Below, piece by piece: positions 29,728 to 39,398 of a stretch of DNA of 64,000 nucleotides (its first letter is position 1; every line of letters starts with the position of its first letter). The position numbers were made by a program, and so were the translations under genes. The stretch covers positions 3,262,501-3,326,500 of the forward strand of contig NZ_CP009122.1 of NCBI RefSeq assembly GCF_000803645.1, read 5' to 3'. The DNA comes from Sphingopyxis fribergensis. GTDB taxonomy: Bacteria; Pseudomonadota; Alphaproteobacteria; Sphingomonadales; Sphingomonadaceae. A model generated the notes under the pieces. It was given only the letters and a program-made list of their open reading frames with translations, did no database searches and was not told where the DNA came from.

Positions 29728-30779
29728 CACGCCGCCTCGCGCTGCGCACCCGCGATCACCTCTTCGGCCATCTCGTCGGCGACGAGCGCGGGCGAGCGGC
29801 CTTCGCGCGCGGCGCGCTCGAGCAGCGCGCCGACGCGGGGCGCGATCTCGGCGACGCGAAACTTCACATCCTCCTCGTCCTCGCCCAGATATTCGGCCGA
29901 CACATTGATGATCCCGCCCGCGTTGACGACATAGTCGGGGGCGTAAGCGATCCCGCGCTCCATCAGCAGCGCCGCGACATCGGGGGTGGCAAGCTGGTTG
30001 TTCGCCGCGCCGCAGACGAGCCTGGCCTTGAGCTTGCCGACCGTCTCGCGGTCGAGCGCGCCGCCGAGCGCGCAAGGCGCGAAGATGTCGGCATCGACCG
30101 ACGCGATCTCGGAGACATCGACAACCTCGGCGCCGTGCACTGCCCGCAGTCGGTCGCGGCGCGCCGGATTGACGTCAGCGATCACCAGCCGCGCACCGGC
30201 TTCGGCGAGTCGGCGGCAAAGGTCGGCGCCAACATTGCCGGTGCCCTGCACCGCGACCGTCAGCCCCGCTAGATCGCGCGCCAGCGCAAATTCAGCCGCG
30301 ACCTGCATCGATTCGAACACGCCCTTGGCCGTCCAGGGCGACGGATCGCCTCCCGCGCGTCCCGCCACTGCGGGCAGCCCGGCGACATGGCGCGAGACCG
30401 ACGCAACCTCCTGCATATCCTCGACCGATGTGCCGACATCCTCGGCGGTGACATACAGGCCGCCCAGATTTTCGACCGCGCGGCCGAAAGCGCGGAACAG
30501 CGCCACCCGGTCGAATTCGCCCTCAGGTTTCCGCAACACCGCCTTCGCGCCGCCGAGCGGCAAGCCCGCAAGCGCATTCTTGTAGCTCATGCCCTCGGCA
30601 AGCCGCACGGCATCGCCCAGCGCCTGCTTCATATCGGGGTAGGACCACAGGCGGCAGCCGCCCGCCCCCGGCCCCAATGCGGTCGAATGGATCGCAATAA
30701 ATCCGTCGAGCCCCGCTTCGAGATCATAAAGCCGCACGCATTCGAGCGGCGGGGCCAAACGGGCAAGACGGACAACCAT
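29727..30779 (-). CDS. Glu/Leu/Phe/Val dehydrogenase (leucine dehydrogenase type)
   Basis: NAD-dependent amino acid dehydrogenase, 350 residues, likely oxidative deamination of leucine, valine or phenylalanine. Substrate region GPGAGGCRLWSYPD, catalytic lysines in MSYKNALAGLPLGGAKAV, VTAEDVGTSVEDM, Rossmann GTGNVGADLC and AANNQLATPDVA are diagnostic. The ATG at 30779 has AAAGGGGAG upstream. It is divergent from an Lrp regulator and coupled to a small ACT-like gene, an arrangement that implies amino-acid-responsive control. Confidence 0.92.
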   Translation of the reverse strand: MVVRLARLAPPLECVRLYDLEAGLDGFIAIHSTALGPGAGGCRLWSYPDMKQALGDAVRLAEGMSYKNALAGLPLGGAKAVLRKPEGEFDRVALFRAFGRAVENLGGLYVTAEDVGTSVEDMQEVASVSRHVAGLPAVAGRAGGDPSPWTAKGVFESMQVAAEFALARDLAGLTVAVQGTGNVGADLCRRLAEAGARLVIADVNPARRDRLRAVHGAEVVDVSEIASVDADIFAPCALGGALDRETVGKLKARLVCGAANNQLATPDVAALLMERGIAYAPDYVVNAGGIINVSAEYLGEDEEDVKFRVAEIAPRVGALLERAAREGRSPALVADEMAEEVIAGAQREAA

Positions 30780-30860
30780 GAAAACACTCCCCTTTGATGG
30801 AGCGCCTTTGTCGCATTTCGGTGCTGGGCAATCTTGATCGATTATCGACCGGCCGTGCAG

Positions 30861-30888
30861 ATTTTTGCATGTTATGATCCGCAAAAAT
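30861..30888. promoter_or_regulatory. inverted repeat, candidate Lrp operator
   Basis: ATTTTTGC-N12-GCAAAAAT, a perfect 8-base inverted repeat in the divergent gap between the dehydrogenase and the Lrp gene. AT-rich TTTTGC/GCAAAA half-sites are typical of Lrp/AsnC proteins. Its right arm runs into the first possible ATG of the regulator (30887), which supports use of the later ATG at 30905. Confidence 0.6.
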
Positions 30889-30904
30889 GACATACAAGGT
30901 CAAA

Positions 30905-31366
30905 ATGACCGATCTTGACCCTTTCGAGATGAAAATTCTCCGCGAATTGCAGCGTGACGCGAATCAAACGACGGCCGAGATTGCCGAGCGCGTCGGGCTG
31001 TCGGTGTCGCCATGCTGGCGCCGCATCGACCGCCTCGAGCGCGAGGGGTTCATCAAGAAGCGCGTCGCGATCATCGATCGGCGCAAGGTCGGGCTCAACG
31101 CGCATGTGTTTGCGCAGGTAAAGCTCAACGCCCACGGCCGCGCCAACCTCGACGAATTCAGCGCGGCGATCCAGGGATTCCCCGAGGTGCTCGATGCCTA
31201 TGTGCTGATGGGCACGACCGATTTCATGCTGCGGATCGTCGCCAAGGACATCGACGCCTATGAACGCTTCTTCTTCGACCAGCTGAGCAAATTGCCGGGG
31301 GTGCAGGAAATCAACTCGACGGTGGCGCTGTCGGAGATCAAGGCGACGACCGAGCTGCCGCTTTAA
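30905..31366 (+). CDS. Lrp/AsnC family transcriptional regulator
   Basis: Cytosolic DNA-binding regulator of 153 residues: N-terminal winged helix-turn-helix (LDPFEMKILRELQRDANQT, ERVGLSVSPCWRRIDRLE) and C-terminal RAM/ACT-like effector domain (VFAQVKLNAH...VLMGTTDFMLRIVAKDIDAY). The ATG at 30905 has AAGGT seven bases upstream and gives the usual DLD-type N-terminus; ATG at 30887 is possible. It probably controls the divergent amino acid dehydrogenase and itself. Confidence 0.93.
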   Translation: MTDLDPFEMKILRELQRDANQTTAEIAERVGLSVSPCWRRIDRLEREGFIKKRVAIIDRRKVGLNAHVFAQVKLNAHGRANLDEFSAAIQGFPEVLDAYVLMGTTDFMLRIVAKDIDAYERFFFDQLSKLPGVQEINSTVALSEIKATTELPL

Positions 31367-31484
31367 GGTCGAGAAGCGGCGGAAACGGCGAAGGTCGTCA
31401 CCCGCGCGTCCAAATTTCGGGGCCGCAGCAAACGGATCGAAATTGCACGCGCCGCCTGCTACGAGGCAGGTTGAAGGGATCAAC

Positions 31485-34475
31485 TTGTTCGACTTCCTCG
31501 CATTTCTTGCCATCGTCATCTTGTTCGTCCTGTTGATGGACACGCGCGGTCGGCTGAAGCGGGCCGAAGCTACGCTGATGGAGGCGGCAAAACGGATCGG
31601 GGCATTGCAGCGCGGGGCCGCGCCGCCCCCGACCCGGGATGACGTCGTTACGGAGATGGCGACGGCCGTCCCCGACATCGCCGCTCCCGCACAGCGCACG
31701 CCCGCTATCCCCGCCGATGCGTCGTCGCCCGCCGCGCTGTCATCCGATCCCGTGGCGACGCCGGGCACCATTGAAGCGCCGCCTTCGCCCGCAGCCGCCG
31801 CCGCGCCCTCCCCGAAGCCGGAGCCCGCACCTGCCCCGTCCGGACCGCCGCTCAGCCTCGCGTCGCGCTTTGAAAATCTGTTCGGAAAGACGCTGCCGAT
31901 CTGGGCCGGCGGGCTCACCCTCGCGATCGCCGGCGTATTGATCGTCCGCTATGCAATCGATGCCGGCTTCTTCGCGCGCGTCTTCACGCCGGGCGTCCAG
32001 ATCGTCGCAGGGCTGTTGTTCGGGCTCGGCCTGATCGGCGGCGCCGAATATGCTTGGCGGAACGAGGAAAAGTTACGCGACGTGCGCGTCCCGCAGGCGC
32101 TCTCGGGCGCAGGCATCGCGACGCTTTATGCCGCGATCATGGTCGCCGCGAACGTCTATCAGCTGATCGGGCCGCTGCTCGCCTTTCTGTCGCTCGCGCT
32201 GATCACCGCCGCGGCGCTCGGCCTGTCACTCCGCTTCGGGCCGCCCAGCGCGCTGCTCGGCCTTGCGGGCGGGCTCGCGGCGCCGGCGATGGTCGGGGCG
32301 GTCGAGCCCAATATTCCGATGCTCGCGGTCTATCTCGCGCTGACGATCGCGGGGCTCACCGGGGTCGCGCGCGCGCGGCGCTGGCCGTGGCTCGCGCTCG
32401 CGGCGTTGATCGGCGGGATCGGATGGGGGCTGTGGATGGTCCTTGCGAGTACCGCGCTCGATGTCGTCGCGTCGCTCTCGATCGGCGGCTTCGTCCTTCT
32501 CCTCGCCATCGCGCTGCCGATGATGGCGTTCGACGGGCCACGCTCGACATTGCTACGCACCGCCTCTGCGGTCGTCGGTGCGGTCCAGCTGGCGCTGCTC
32601 GTCGGCTATGGGGGCTTCGCGCCGCTTCATTGGGGCCTGTTCATATTGATCGCCGCCGCGGGACAATGGCTGGCCTGGCGCGAACGCGATTTTGCGATCG
32701 TTCCGGCCATCAGCCTGCTGCTTTCGCTCGCGCTGCTGGTGGCGTGGCCCGATCCGACGCTTTTCTGGTTCGGCCTGATCGGACTGTCGTTGCTGGCTGT
32801 CCATGCCCTCCCGCTGCTGTTGCGGATGTGGGCGCTCCCCAAAAGCCTGCGCCCGACGCTCGAGCTTTGCGTAATCGCGCTTGCGGGCGCGCCCCTCACC
32901 AAATGGCATTTTTGGGGCGTCAGCGACGGGACACTCGCGCTGGTAGCGCTGGGCGGCGCGCTGCTGGCCTCCGCCGGAATCGTGCGCGGCTGGAGCGTTG
33001 AAGGGCGGACAGGCGAAAACCGCTTCGCGTGGCTGGCAGCGGCGACGGGCACCCTTCTCGCGCTCGCTATTATCCTCGTCATTCCCGCCTGGCTGGCGCC
33101 GCTTGGCATCGCCGCGGTTGCAACCGCATTGCTCTTCTTCGGCAAGGCCGCGCTCGATCCGCGCATCGAACGTGTCGCGGCGGGTTTCGTCGGCGCCGCG
33201 CTCATCGCGCTGGTCGCGACACCGCGCGCTCTGGTCGAACTGCCGCGACTGGTCGAGGGCGCCGATGGCGCGGACGGCATGGGGATCCTCCGCTGGGCCG
33301 GCCTGACCGCCGCCGCGCTGCTGTTCGCGTTTCGCGCAGAAGGCGCGATCGTCCGCCGGCTGGGTCAGATTGCCGCGGCCCTGTTCGCTTACGGCGCGTT
33401 CGCGCAGTTCCTCCCCGCCAACATATTGATGCTCGTTCCGGCACTAGGCGGAGCCGCGACGCTTCTTGCTACCCATCGCATCGCCTTCAACCGCGTCGAT
33501 GGCGCGGCCGCCAGCCTTGCCGCGCTCAGCCTCGCCTGGGCCGCCCTCCCGATTGGCATCTGGTCGACAAAAGCATCGCTGTCGCTCGTCGGCGTCCCGA
33601 TGCAATTCGATGTCGCGCTGCTCACGATCGAGCCGTTGCTGCTGCGTCTGCTGCTCCCCGCTCTGCTATTCGCGATACCGGTGTGGCTGACCCGCGATGC
33701 GCTCCCTCGCTGGCTGTGGATCGCGGCCATCAGCCTCGCCGCCATAGTCGGCGGCGTCGCCATCCATTCGCTCTACCGCCTCGGCTTCGCGGCAGTGGCT
33801 GGTGACGATTTCGCCGCAACGGGCATCCTCCAGCGGCTGATCTGGGAAGCGCTGCTGATCGGCGCTGGCTGGTTCGCGATGGGACGCGGGCTGAATGGCG
33901 CTGCCCGTCCGCTGGTCGTCGCGGGCGCTGCGCATGCCCTCTTCTACGGCCTCATCCTGCACAATCCCTTGTGGTCGGCGCAGGCGGTGGGAGCCTGGCC
34001 GTTCGTCAACCTCCTCGCCCCGCTCTTTCTGCTGCCGTGGCTCGGGCTGATGCGGATGCCGGCGTTTTTCGCCAAGGCGCCCGCATCGTTCGATCGCGCG
34101 ATCCAGATCGCGACGATGCTGCTCGCGCTCGGCTTTGCATGGGCGACGCTTCGCCAGCTCTTCCACGGATCGCTGCTCGCGCAGCCGGGTGTCACCGACG
34201 CGGAAAATATCCTGCGTTCGATCCTCATCCTCGCGCTCGCGCTTGGTTTCCTGCTCTGGGGCATAAGGGCCAAGCGCCACGACTGGCGCATCGCGTCGCT
34301 GGTGCTGATGATCGGCGCGGCGGGCAAGGTCTTCCTGTTCGACGCCTCGGGGCTCGAAGGGCTCGCACGGATCGGCTCGTTCGTCGCGCTCGGGTTCAGC
34401 CTGATCGGCATCGGCTGGCTCTACAGCCGCCAACTCGCCCCCGACCGCGACAATGCCGCGCCAACGGCGGTCTGA
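31485..34475 (+). CDS. DUF2339 family multi-pass membrane protein
   Basis: Very hydrophobic protein of about 996 residues. An N-terminal helix (FLAFLAIVILFVLLM) is followed by a short coiled stretch, a proline/alanine-rich linker (residues 50-125) and more than twenty membrane segments from SRFENLFGKTLPIWAGGLTLAIAGV onward; that region is the DUF2339 signature. Function unknown. The start is probably TTG at 31485, which has GAAGGG ideally spaced upstream; a TTG at 31443 would add 14 residues. No ATG is available. Confidence 0.85.
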   Translation: MFDFLAFLAIVILFVLLMDTRGRLKRAEATLMEAAKRIGALQRGAAPPPTRDDVVTEMATAVPDIAAPAQRTPAIPADASSPAALSSDPVATPGTIEAPPSPAAAAAPSPKPEPAPAPSGPPLSLASRFENLFGKTLPIWAGGLTLAIAGVLIVRYAIDAGFFARVFTPGVQIVAGLLFGLGLIGGAEYAWRNEEKLRDVRVPQALSGAGIATLYAAIMVAANVYQLIGPLLAFLSLALITAAALGLSLRFGPPSALLGLAGGLAAPAMVGAVEPNIPMLAVYLALTIAGLTGVARARRWPWLALAALIGGIGWGLWMVLASTALDVVASLSIGGFVLLLAIALPMMAFDGPRSTLLRTASAVVGAVQLALLVGYGGFAPLHWGLFILIAAAGQWLAWRERDFAIVPAISLLLSLALLVAWPDPTLFWFGLIGLSLLAVHALPLLLRMWALPKSLRPTLELCVIALAGAPLTKWHFWGVSDGTLALVALGGALLASAGIVRGWSVEGRTGENRFAWLAAATGTLLALAIILVIPAWLAPLGIAAVATALLFFGKAALDPRIERVAAGFVGAALIALVATPRALVELPRLVEGADGADGMGILRWAGLTAAALLFAFRAEGAIVRRLGQIAAALFAYGAFAQFLPANILMLVPALGGAATLLATHRIAFNRVDGAAASLAALSLAWAALPIGIWSTKASLSLVGVPMQFDVALLTIEPLLLRLLLPALLFAIPVWLTRDALPRWLWIAAISLAAIVGGVAIHSLYRLGFAAVAGDDFAATGILQRLIWEALLIGAGWFAMGRGLNGAARPLVVAGAAHALFYGLILHNPLWSAQAVGAWPFVNLLAPLFLLPWLGLMRMPAFFAKAPASFDRAIQIATMLLALGFAWATLRQLFHGSLLAQPGVTDAENILRSILILALALGFLLWGIRAKRHDWRIASLVLMIGAAGKVFLFDASGLEGLARIGSFVALGFSLIGIGWLYSRQLAPDRDNAAPTAV

Positions 34476-34576
34476 AGCCATTAGAATGATGCTGCGCAAC
34501 CTGCCCGCCCAGTCCCGGCCTGGTCATCAGCGCGTCGGGAGACCGGGCGGCGGCGGCGGTCACCGCGCTGCCGCCG

Positions 34577-35785
34577 CTATTCGTGCCGCAGCGCGTCGAT
34601 CGGGTCGAGCTTCGACGCCCGTCGCGCGGGATAAAAGCCAAAGGTGATCCCCATCAACGCCGAAAAGAGAAAGCTCAGCGCGTTGACCAGCGGATTGAAC
34701 AGGAAGGGCACGTCGATCACCCCGGCCATGCCCCACGACAGCAGGAAGGCGAGCGCGATGCCGACGACCCCGCCGAAGCAGCAGAGGACAACGGCTTCCG
34801 TCAGGAACTGAAGCTGGACCTCGCGCGCAAGCGCACCGATGGCGAGGCGAATGCCGATCTCGCGCGTCCGTTCGGTCACCGAGACGAGCATGATGTTCAT
34901 GATGCCGATCCCACCGACGAGCAGGCTGATCCCCGCGATCACCGCGACCATTGCGGTCAGCGCCCCGGTCGCCGCGCCCAGAGCCTGATTGACCTGCGCA
35001 GTATCGACGACGTTGAAATCATTGGCGGCCGTCCCCTGAAGCAACCGCCGTTCGCGCAGTAGGGCGACAAGCGAGGCCTGGATCGTCGTACTCGCATAGG
35101 CGCCGTCATATTTGATCACGAAATATTGCAGGTCGTCGTTTCCGGTGAAGCGCCGCTGCACGGTTTTCAGCGGCATCATCACGACATTGTCGCTATCTTG
35201 GTCGGGCCCGCCGCCCTCGCCGCGTTCCTTGAGCAGGCCGACCACGGTACACGACACATTGTCGAGGCGGACTTTCGCGCCGAGCGGGCTCGCGCCCGCG
35301 ACGAAAATCGCCTGCCGCACCTTCGGCCCGATCAGGCATACGCTTTTGCCCGCGCTCTCTTCCTCGTTCGAAAAGGGACGGCCCTCCTCGACCTCGACCG
35401 ACCGGGCGCGGAGGAAGGCGTTTTCGACGCCCTGCACGCTCGTCTGCCAGCTCTGCCCATTGTGGAAGGCGGTAGCGCTCGACGATACGCTGCCCGACAC
35501 ATCCTCGACCCCGGCGATCTGGCTGCGCACGGCGTCGATATCGTCCTGCTTGAACGGCCGCGGCGCGCCGCGATCGCCGCGGACCGGAAAGACGATCAAC
35601 ACATTCGACCCCAGCGAGGAAATCTGGCTCTGGATCGACGCGGTAACGCCATTGCCCAGCGTCACCATCGTAATCACCGCCGCAACGCCGATGATGATCC
35701 CGAGCGTCGTCAGGAAGGAGCGCAGCAAGTGCCGCCGGATTTCGCGGAAGGCGAGCAGCAGCGTCGCACCGAACATGCCGAGCAT
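34577..35785 (-). CDS. MacB-type ABC transporter permease
   Basis: FtsX-fold permease of 402 residues: one N-terminal helix ([20 protein letters not shown]), a large periplasmic domain (residues 45-270) and three C-terminal helices ([58 protein letters not shown]) ending in [16 protein letters not shown], the standard MacB ending. Its ATG overlaps the ATPase stop (TGATG). ATPase and permease are separate genes here, unlike E. coli MacB. Last gene of the tolC-macA-ATPase-permease operon. Confidence 0.93.
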   Translation of the reverse strand: MLGMFGATLLLAFREIRRHLLRSFLTTLGIIIGVAAVITMVTLGNGVTASIQSQISSLGSNVLIVFPVRGDRGAPRPFKQDDIDAVRSQIAGVEDVSGSVSSSATAFHNGQSWQTSVQGVENAFLRARSVEVEEGRPFSNEEESAGKSVCLIGPKVRQAIFVAGASPLGAKVRLDNVSCTVVGLLKERGEGGGPDQDSDNVVMMPLKTVQRRFTGNDDLQYFVIKYDGAYASTTIQASLVALLRERRLLQGTAANDFNVVDTAQVNQALGAATGALTAMVAVIAGISLLVGGIGIMNIMLVSVTERTREIGIRLAIGALAREVQLQFLTEAVVLCCFGGVVGIALAFLLSWGMAGVIDVPFLFNPLVNALSFLFSALMGITFGFYPARRASKLDPIDALRHE

Positions 35786-36513
35786 CAGCCGGCCTCCCCG
35801 GCAATCGCGCGTTCACGATGCTCGACACTTTCGACGAGGCCGTCGCGGAACCGCACGACGGTGCGCGCGAACGCCGCCATTTCCTCTTCGTGCGTGACCA
35901 TCAATATGGTGATGCCTTCGCCGTTCAGCCGCGTGAGCAATTGCATGATCTCGATCGAGCGTTCGGTATCGAGATTGCCCGTTGGCTCGTCGGCGAGCAG
36001 CACCGCGGGCTCGGTGACGAGCGCGCGCGCGATGGCGACGCGCTGTTGCTGGCCGCCCGACAGTTCGGCAGGAGTATGAACGGCCCATGGCGCGAGCCCG
36101 ACCTGATCGAGCGCGCGCATCGCGGCGGCATGGCGCACCGCCTTTTTCTCGCCGCGATAAAGCAAGGGCAGTTCGACATTTTCGACAGCCGACGTGCGCG
36201 CGAGCAGGTTGAAGCCCTGAAACACAAAGCCGAGATATCGGCGGCGCAGCAGGCTGCGCTGGTCGCGGTCAAGCGCCTGCACCTCGACCCCGCGAAAGCG
36301 GAAGATGCCGCTCGTCGGCACGTCGAGACAGCCGAGGACGTTCATCGTCGTCGACTTGCCCGACCCCGAAGGCCCCATCACCGCGACGAAATCGCCGCGC
36401 TCGACGCGCATGTCGACGCCCTTCAGCGCCTGAAAGGCCGCCTCGCCCTTGCCGAAGGTCTTGGTGATGCCTTCGAGCTCGATCAGCGGCGGCGAGGACG
36501 GATTGGCGGTCAC
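35785..36513 (-). CDS. MacB-type ABC transporter ATP-binding protein
   Basis: Cytosolic ATPase of 242 residues of the LolD/MacB class. Walker [10 protein letters not shown], signature [15 protein letters not shown], Walker [13 protein letters not shown] and the H-loop MVTHEEEMA are present. The start is GTG at 36513 inside a GTGA overlap with the upstream adaptor gene. Powers the periplasmic mechanotransmission of the tripartite pump. Confidence 0.95.
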   Translation of the reverse strand: MTANPSSPPLIELEGITKTFGKGEAAFQALKGVDMRVERGDFVAVMGPSGSGKSTTMNVLGCLDVPTSGIFRFRGVEVQALDRDQRSLLRRRYLGFVFQGFNLLARTSAVENVELPLLYRGEKKAVRHAAAMRALDQVGLAPWAVHTPAELSGGQQQRVAIARALVTEPAVLLADEPTGNLDTERSIEIMQLLTRLNGEGITILMVTHEEEMAAFARTVVRFRDGLVESVEHRERAIAGEAG

Positions 36514-37820
36514 TGGGGCGCGGCCGCCTTGCCCGTCACGACTTTCATGCCTGCACGCAATTGCTTCGACGTCACCGCGGTCAGGCGTCCGTCGCTCTCG
36601 CCCGTGACGACGTCGATCGGCTTCAGCTTGCCGTCGGTCTGCAACACCCAGACGCGCTGGCGGCTGCCCGCCCCGATCGTCGCGCGCTGCTCATTCTTTT
36701 CGAGCCCGATTTCGGGATTGAGCACGCTCGCCTCGCCCTTCTCCTTTGCGTCGGGCTGGAAGCGCAGTGCGCCGTTGGGAACGAGCAATTGCTTGCCTGT
36801 GCTGCCGGTGGCGATCGTCGCGGTGGCAGTCATCCCCGGTCGCAGCACGCCCTCGGAATTGGCGACCGCGAGCCGCGCTTCGTAACTGACGACGGCGTTG
36901 CTGCCCGCGGTAGCGGCGGCGGTCTGCTGGCTCGCCTGCGACGCGGTGTTGCTCGACGCCTGATCGACGCGTTCGACGCGCGCGGGAAAGCGGCGGCCCG
37001 GATAGGCGTCGACGGTGAAGCTTGCCCCCTGCCCTTCGCGCACCTGACCGACATCGGCTTCGTCGATTTCGACGCGAAGCTGCATCGCCGAGAGATCCTC
37101 GGCGAGGATGAACAAGGTCGGGGTGTTGAAGCTCGCCGCGACGGTCTGCCCCGGCTCGACCTGCCGCGCGAGCACGACGCCCGAAACGGGTGAGCGGATC
37201 ACCGCGCGATTGCGGTTGGTGACCGCAGTCGACAGCTGCGCCTCGACCGCGCGGACGTTTGCATTCGCCGCGGCAACTGCCGCGACGTCGCGTTTGACCG
37301 CGCCCTTCGCCTGATCGAACTCGACCCGCGACGGCACCTTGCCGCCCGAGATGCGGAAGACATTTTCCAGCCGCGCGAGCTGCGCGCGGTCGACGTCGAG
37401 CGTCGCCTGCGCCTGCGCCACCTGCGCGCGCGCGGCGTTCAGGTTGGCCTGCGCCTGCGTGATCTGATCCTCGATCACGTCGGTGTTGATCTGCGCCAGC
37501 ACCTGCCCTTTGGTCACCCGGTCGTTCACATCGACATAGATATTGTCGATCTTACCCGACACTTCGGACCCGACCTCGACCTGGTTGGTCGGGCGCAGAT
37601 TGCCCGTCGCCGTCACGCTGAGCACCAGCGCGCGCTCGGCCACCTTTTCGGTGATATATTCGGGCTCGCCGCTGCCCCGCGAGCAGGTCGCGACGCCGAG
37701 GAGCACCACAAGCACCAGCAACGCCGGCAACCAATATTTCATCCAGCGCCGCCAGCGCGGTTGCGGCTTGGCACCGAGGAATTCATCAAGTTCCTGCGGA
37801 TGGGTCGCGGCATCGGTCAT
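36510..37820 (-). CDS. MacA/HlyD-family periplasmic adaptor
   Basis: Membrane-fusion protein of 436 residues linking the MacB-like ABC pump to the outer-membrane channel. N-terminal anchor helix (WLPALLVLVVLLGVATCS), lipoyl halves (LVLSVTATGNLRPTNQVEVGSEVSG... and RAVIRSPVSGVVLARQVEPGQTV), a long alpha-hairpin between them (residues 120-210) and beta-barrel and membrane-proximal domains. Its ATG overlaps the stop of the channel gene (ATGA). Confidence 0.93.
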   Translation of the reverse strand: MTDAATHPQELDEFLGAKPQPRWRRWMKYWLPALLVLVVLLGVATCSRGSGEPEYITEKVAERALVLSVTATGNLRPTNQVEVGSEVSGKIDNIYVDVNDRVTKGQVLAQINTDVIEDQITQAQANLNAARAQVAQAQATLDVDRAQLARLENVFRISGGKVPSRVEFDQAKGAVKRDVAAVAAANANVRAVEAQLSTAVTNRNRAVIRSPVSGVVLARQVEPGQTVAASFNTPTLFILAEDLSAMQLRVEIDEADVGQVREGQGASFTVDAYPGRRFPARVERVDQASSNTASQASQQTAAATAGSNAVVSYEARLAVANSEGVLRPGMTATATIATGSTGKQLLVPNGALRFQPDAKEKGEASVLNPEIGLEKNEQRATIGAGSRQRVWVLQTDGKLKPIDVVTGESDGRLTAVTSKQLRAGMKVVTGKAAAPQ

Positions 37821-39229
37821 TCTGTCATTCCTCCGTCCGGACCCAAATTCATATCTATCGCCCCGCCGCCAAGCGCCTGGTTCAGCACGATAAAGGCGTT
37901 GGCCTTTTCGGCCTCGCTGGCGGCGAGCGCGTTGCGCGCGCCGAGCAGCTGGTTCTCGGCCGTGAGCAACGTCTGGAAATCGATCAGTCCCGACTGATAT
38001 TGGCTACGCGCTAGCAAGGCGGCATTATTCGCAGCCTCGAGCGCCGTGCTGAAAAGCAGGACCCGCTCGCGCGCCGCCGTCAACGCGACCGCCGCGCTTT
38101 CGACATCCTCGAGCGCGCCGAGGATCGCCTGCTCCCACGCCGCGAGCGACGCCTGTGCCGCCGCCTCGGCCCCGGCGATCTGCGCACGGGCGCGTCCGCC
38201 GTCGAAAATGAGTTGGCTGACCCCGGCGAAGAGACCGCCGGTGACGACGTCGAACAGATTGCCGATCCCGAACGACGAGGTCCCGATATTGCCCGTCAGC
38301 CGCACCAGCGGCAGCAACTGCGCGCGCGCGACGCCGATGCGCGCGGTGTCGGCGAGCAGCGCCGCTTCGGCCTGACGCACGTCGGGCCGGTTACGTAGGA
38401 TCGCCGCCGGCGTGTCGAGCCCCGCCGTCTCGGGCGGGATGGGGATCGGGCGGAAATCGGCCGCGAGCGCCGCCCGCACCGCACCGGGCGGCTCGCCGAT
38501 CAATGTCGAGATGGTATTTGCCGCCTGCGCGAAATCGCGTTCGAGCGCGGGGATGCTCGCCGCGGTCTGCGCACGCTGCGCAGCCGCCTGCTCGACGTCG
38601 AGGCTGGACACGAGGCCGGCCTGCAGGCGCCAGCGCGCGATTTGCAGATTTTCGTCCTGGATCGTCAGCGTTTCGCGCGCGATCGAGCGCTGCACCGCCA
38701 GCGCGCGCGCCGACACCGTCACCTGCGCGACCTGTCCCACGATCAGTCGCTGTAGATCGGCGAGGCCATAATCCGCCGTCGCAAGATCGGCGCGCGACGC
38801 CGCGACATTGTTGCCGATCCGGCCGAACAGGTCGATTTCCCACTGCGCGTCGGCGCCGAGCGAGAATTGCAACCGGTCGTCGGCAAGGTCGCCGACATCG
38901 CGCCGGACGCCGCCCGAGGCGTCGATCTGTGGCAGGAAGCTGGCGCGCGCGGCGCGCACACCGGCGCGCGCCTGCGCCACGCGCGCGGCGGCCTGTGCGA
39001 TGTCGCGGTTGTTCGCCAGCGCGCGCTCGACATGGCTGTCGACCAAGGGATCGTTGAGCCGGGTCCAGTATTTGACGACGCCGGCTGGCTGCGCGTCCGT
39101 ACCGTCCGACCAGCGATCGGGCACCACAACCGCCGGCCGCGGAGCGGTCTGCGTCGCAATCGGGGCGCAGGCAGCAAGCCCGCCGACAAGGCCCGTAGCG
39201 ATCAGCCACTGCATTCCAGCTTTTCGCAT
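37817..39229 (-). CDS. TolC-like outer-membrane efflux lipoprotein (NodT family)
   Basis: Outer-membrane channel of 470 residues. Lipobox LAAC after GLVGGL sets Cys21 as lipidated residue. Two OEP repeats (ALANNRDIAQAAARVAQARAGVRAA... and AAILRNRPDVRQAEAALLADTARIGVARA) form the coiled alpha-barrel. The ATG at 39229 has GAGGGGG immediately upstream; an in-frame TTG at 39241 is less likely. First gene of the efflux operon; a 14-base perfect palindrome lies 30 bases upstream. Confidence 0.92.
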   Translation of the reverse strand: MRKAGMQWLIATGLVGGLAACAPIATQTAPRPAVVVPDRWSDGTDAQPAGVVKYWTRLNDPLVDSHVERALANNRDIAQAAARVAQARAGVRAARASFLPQIDASGGVRRDVGDLADDRLQFSLGADAQWEIDLFGRIGNNVAASRADLATADYGLADLQRLIVGQVAQVTVSARALAVQRSIARETLTIQDENLQIARWRLQAGLVSSLDVEQAAAQRAQTAASIPALERDFAQAANTISTLIGEPPGAVRAALAADFRPIPIPPETAGLDTPAAILRNRPDVRQAEAALLADTARIGVARAQLLPLVRLTGNIGTSSFGIGNLFDVVTGGLFAGVSQLIFDGGRARAQIAGAEAAAQASLAAWEQAILGALEDVESAAVALTAARERVLLFSTALEAANNAALLARSQYQSGLIDFQTLLTAENQLLGARNALAASEAEKANAFIVLNQALGGGAIDMNLGPDGGMTE

Positions 39230-39258
39230 GCGCCCCCTCAAAACTGTTGAAGCCTCAT

Positions 39259-39272
39259 TTTCACATGTGAAA
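39259..39272. promoter_or_regulatory. perfect 14-bp palindrome, candidate operator of efflux operon
   Basis: TTTCACATGTGAAA sits 30 bases before the tolC-like start in an A/T-rich 169-base gap after copB. On the minus strand a possible -10 (TACATTAT) lies just upstream of it, so a bound repressor would block transcription. No regulator gene of the TetR or MarR type is adjacent. Confidence 0.55.
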
Positions 39273-39398
39273 CCGGCGAGGCCATAATGTATTGAATGGG
39301 CATAATTTCGCGGCGAGACAATATCTAATCGCCCCGGGTCACAACCATTTCTCTTCTATTTCTAATTCTCTAGCCCATTTGTCCGATGCCCTGGGCGG

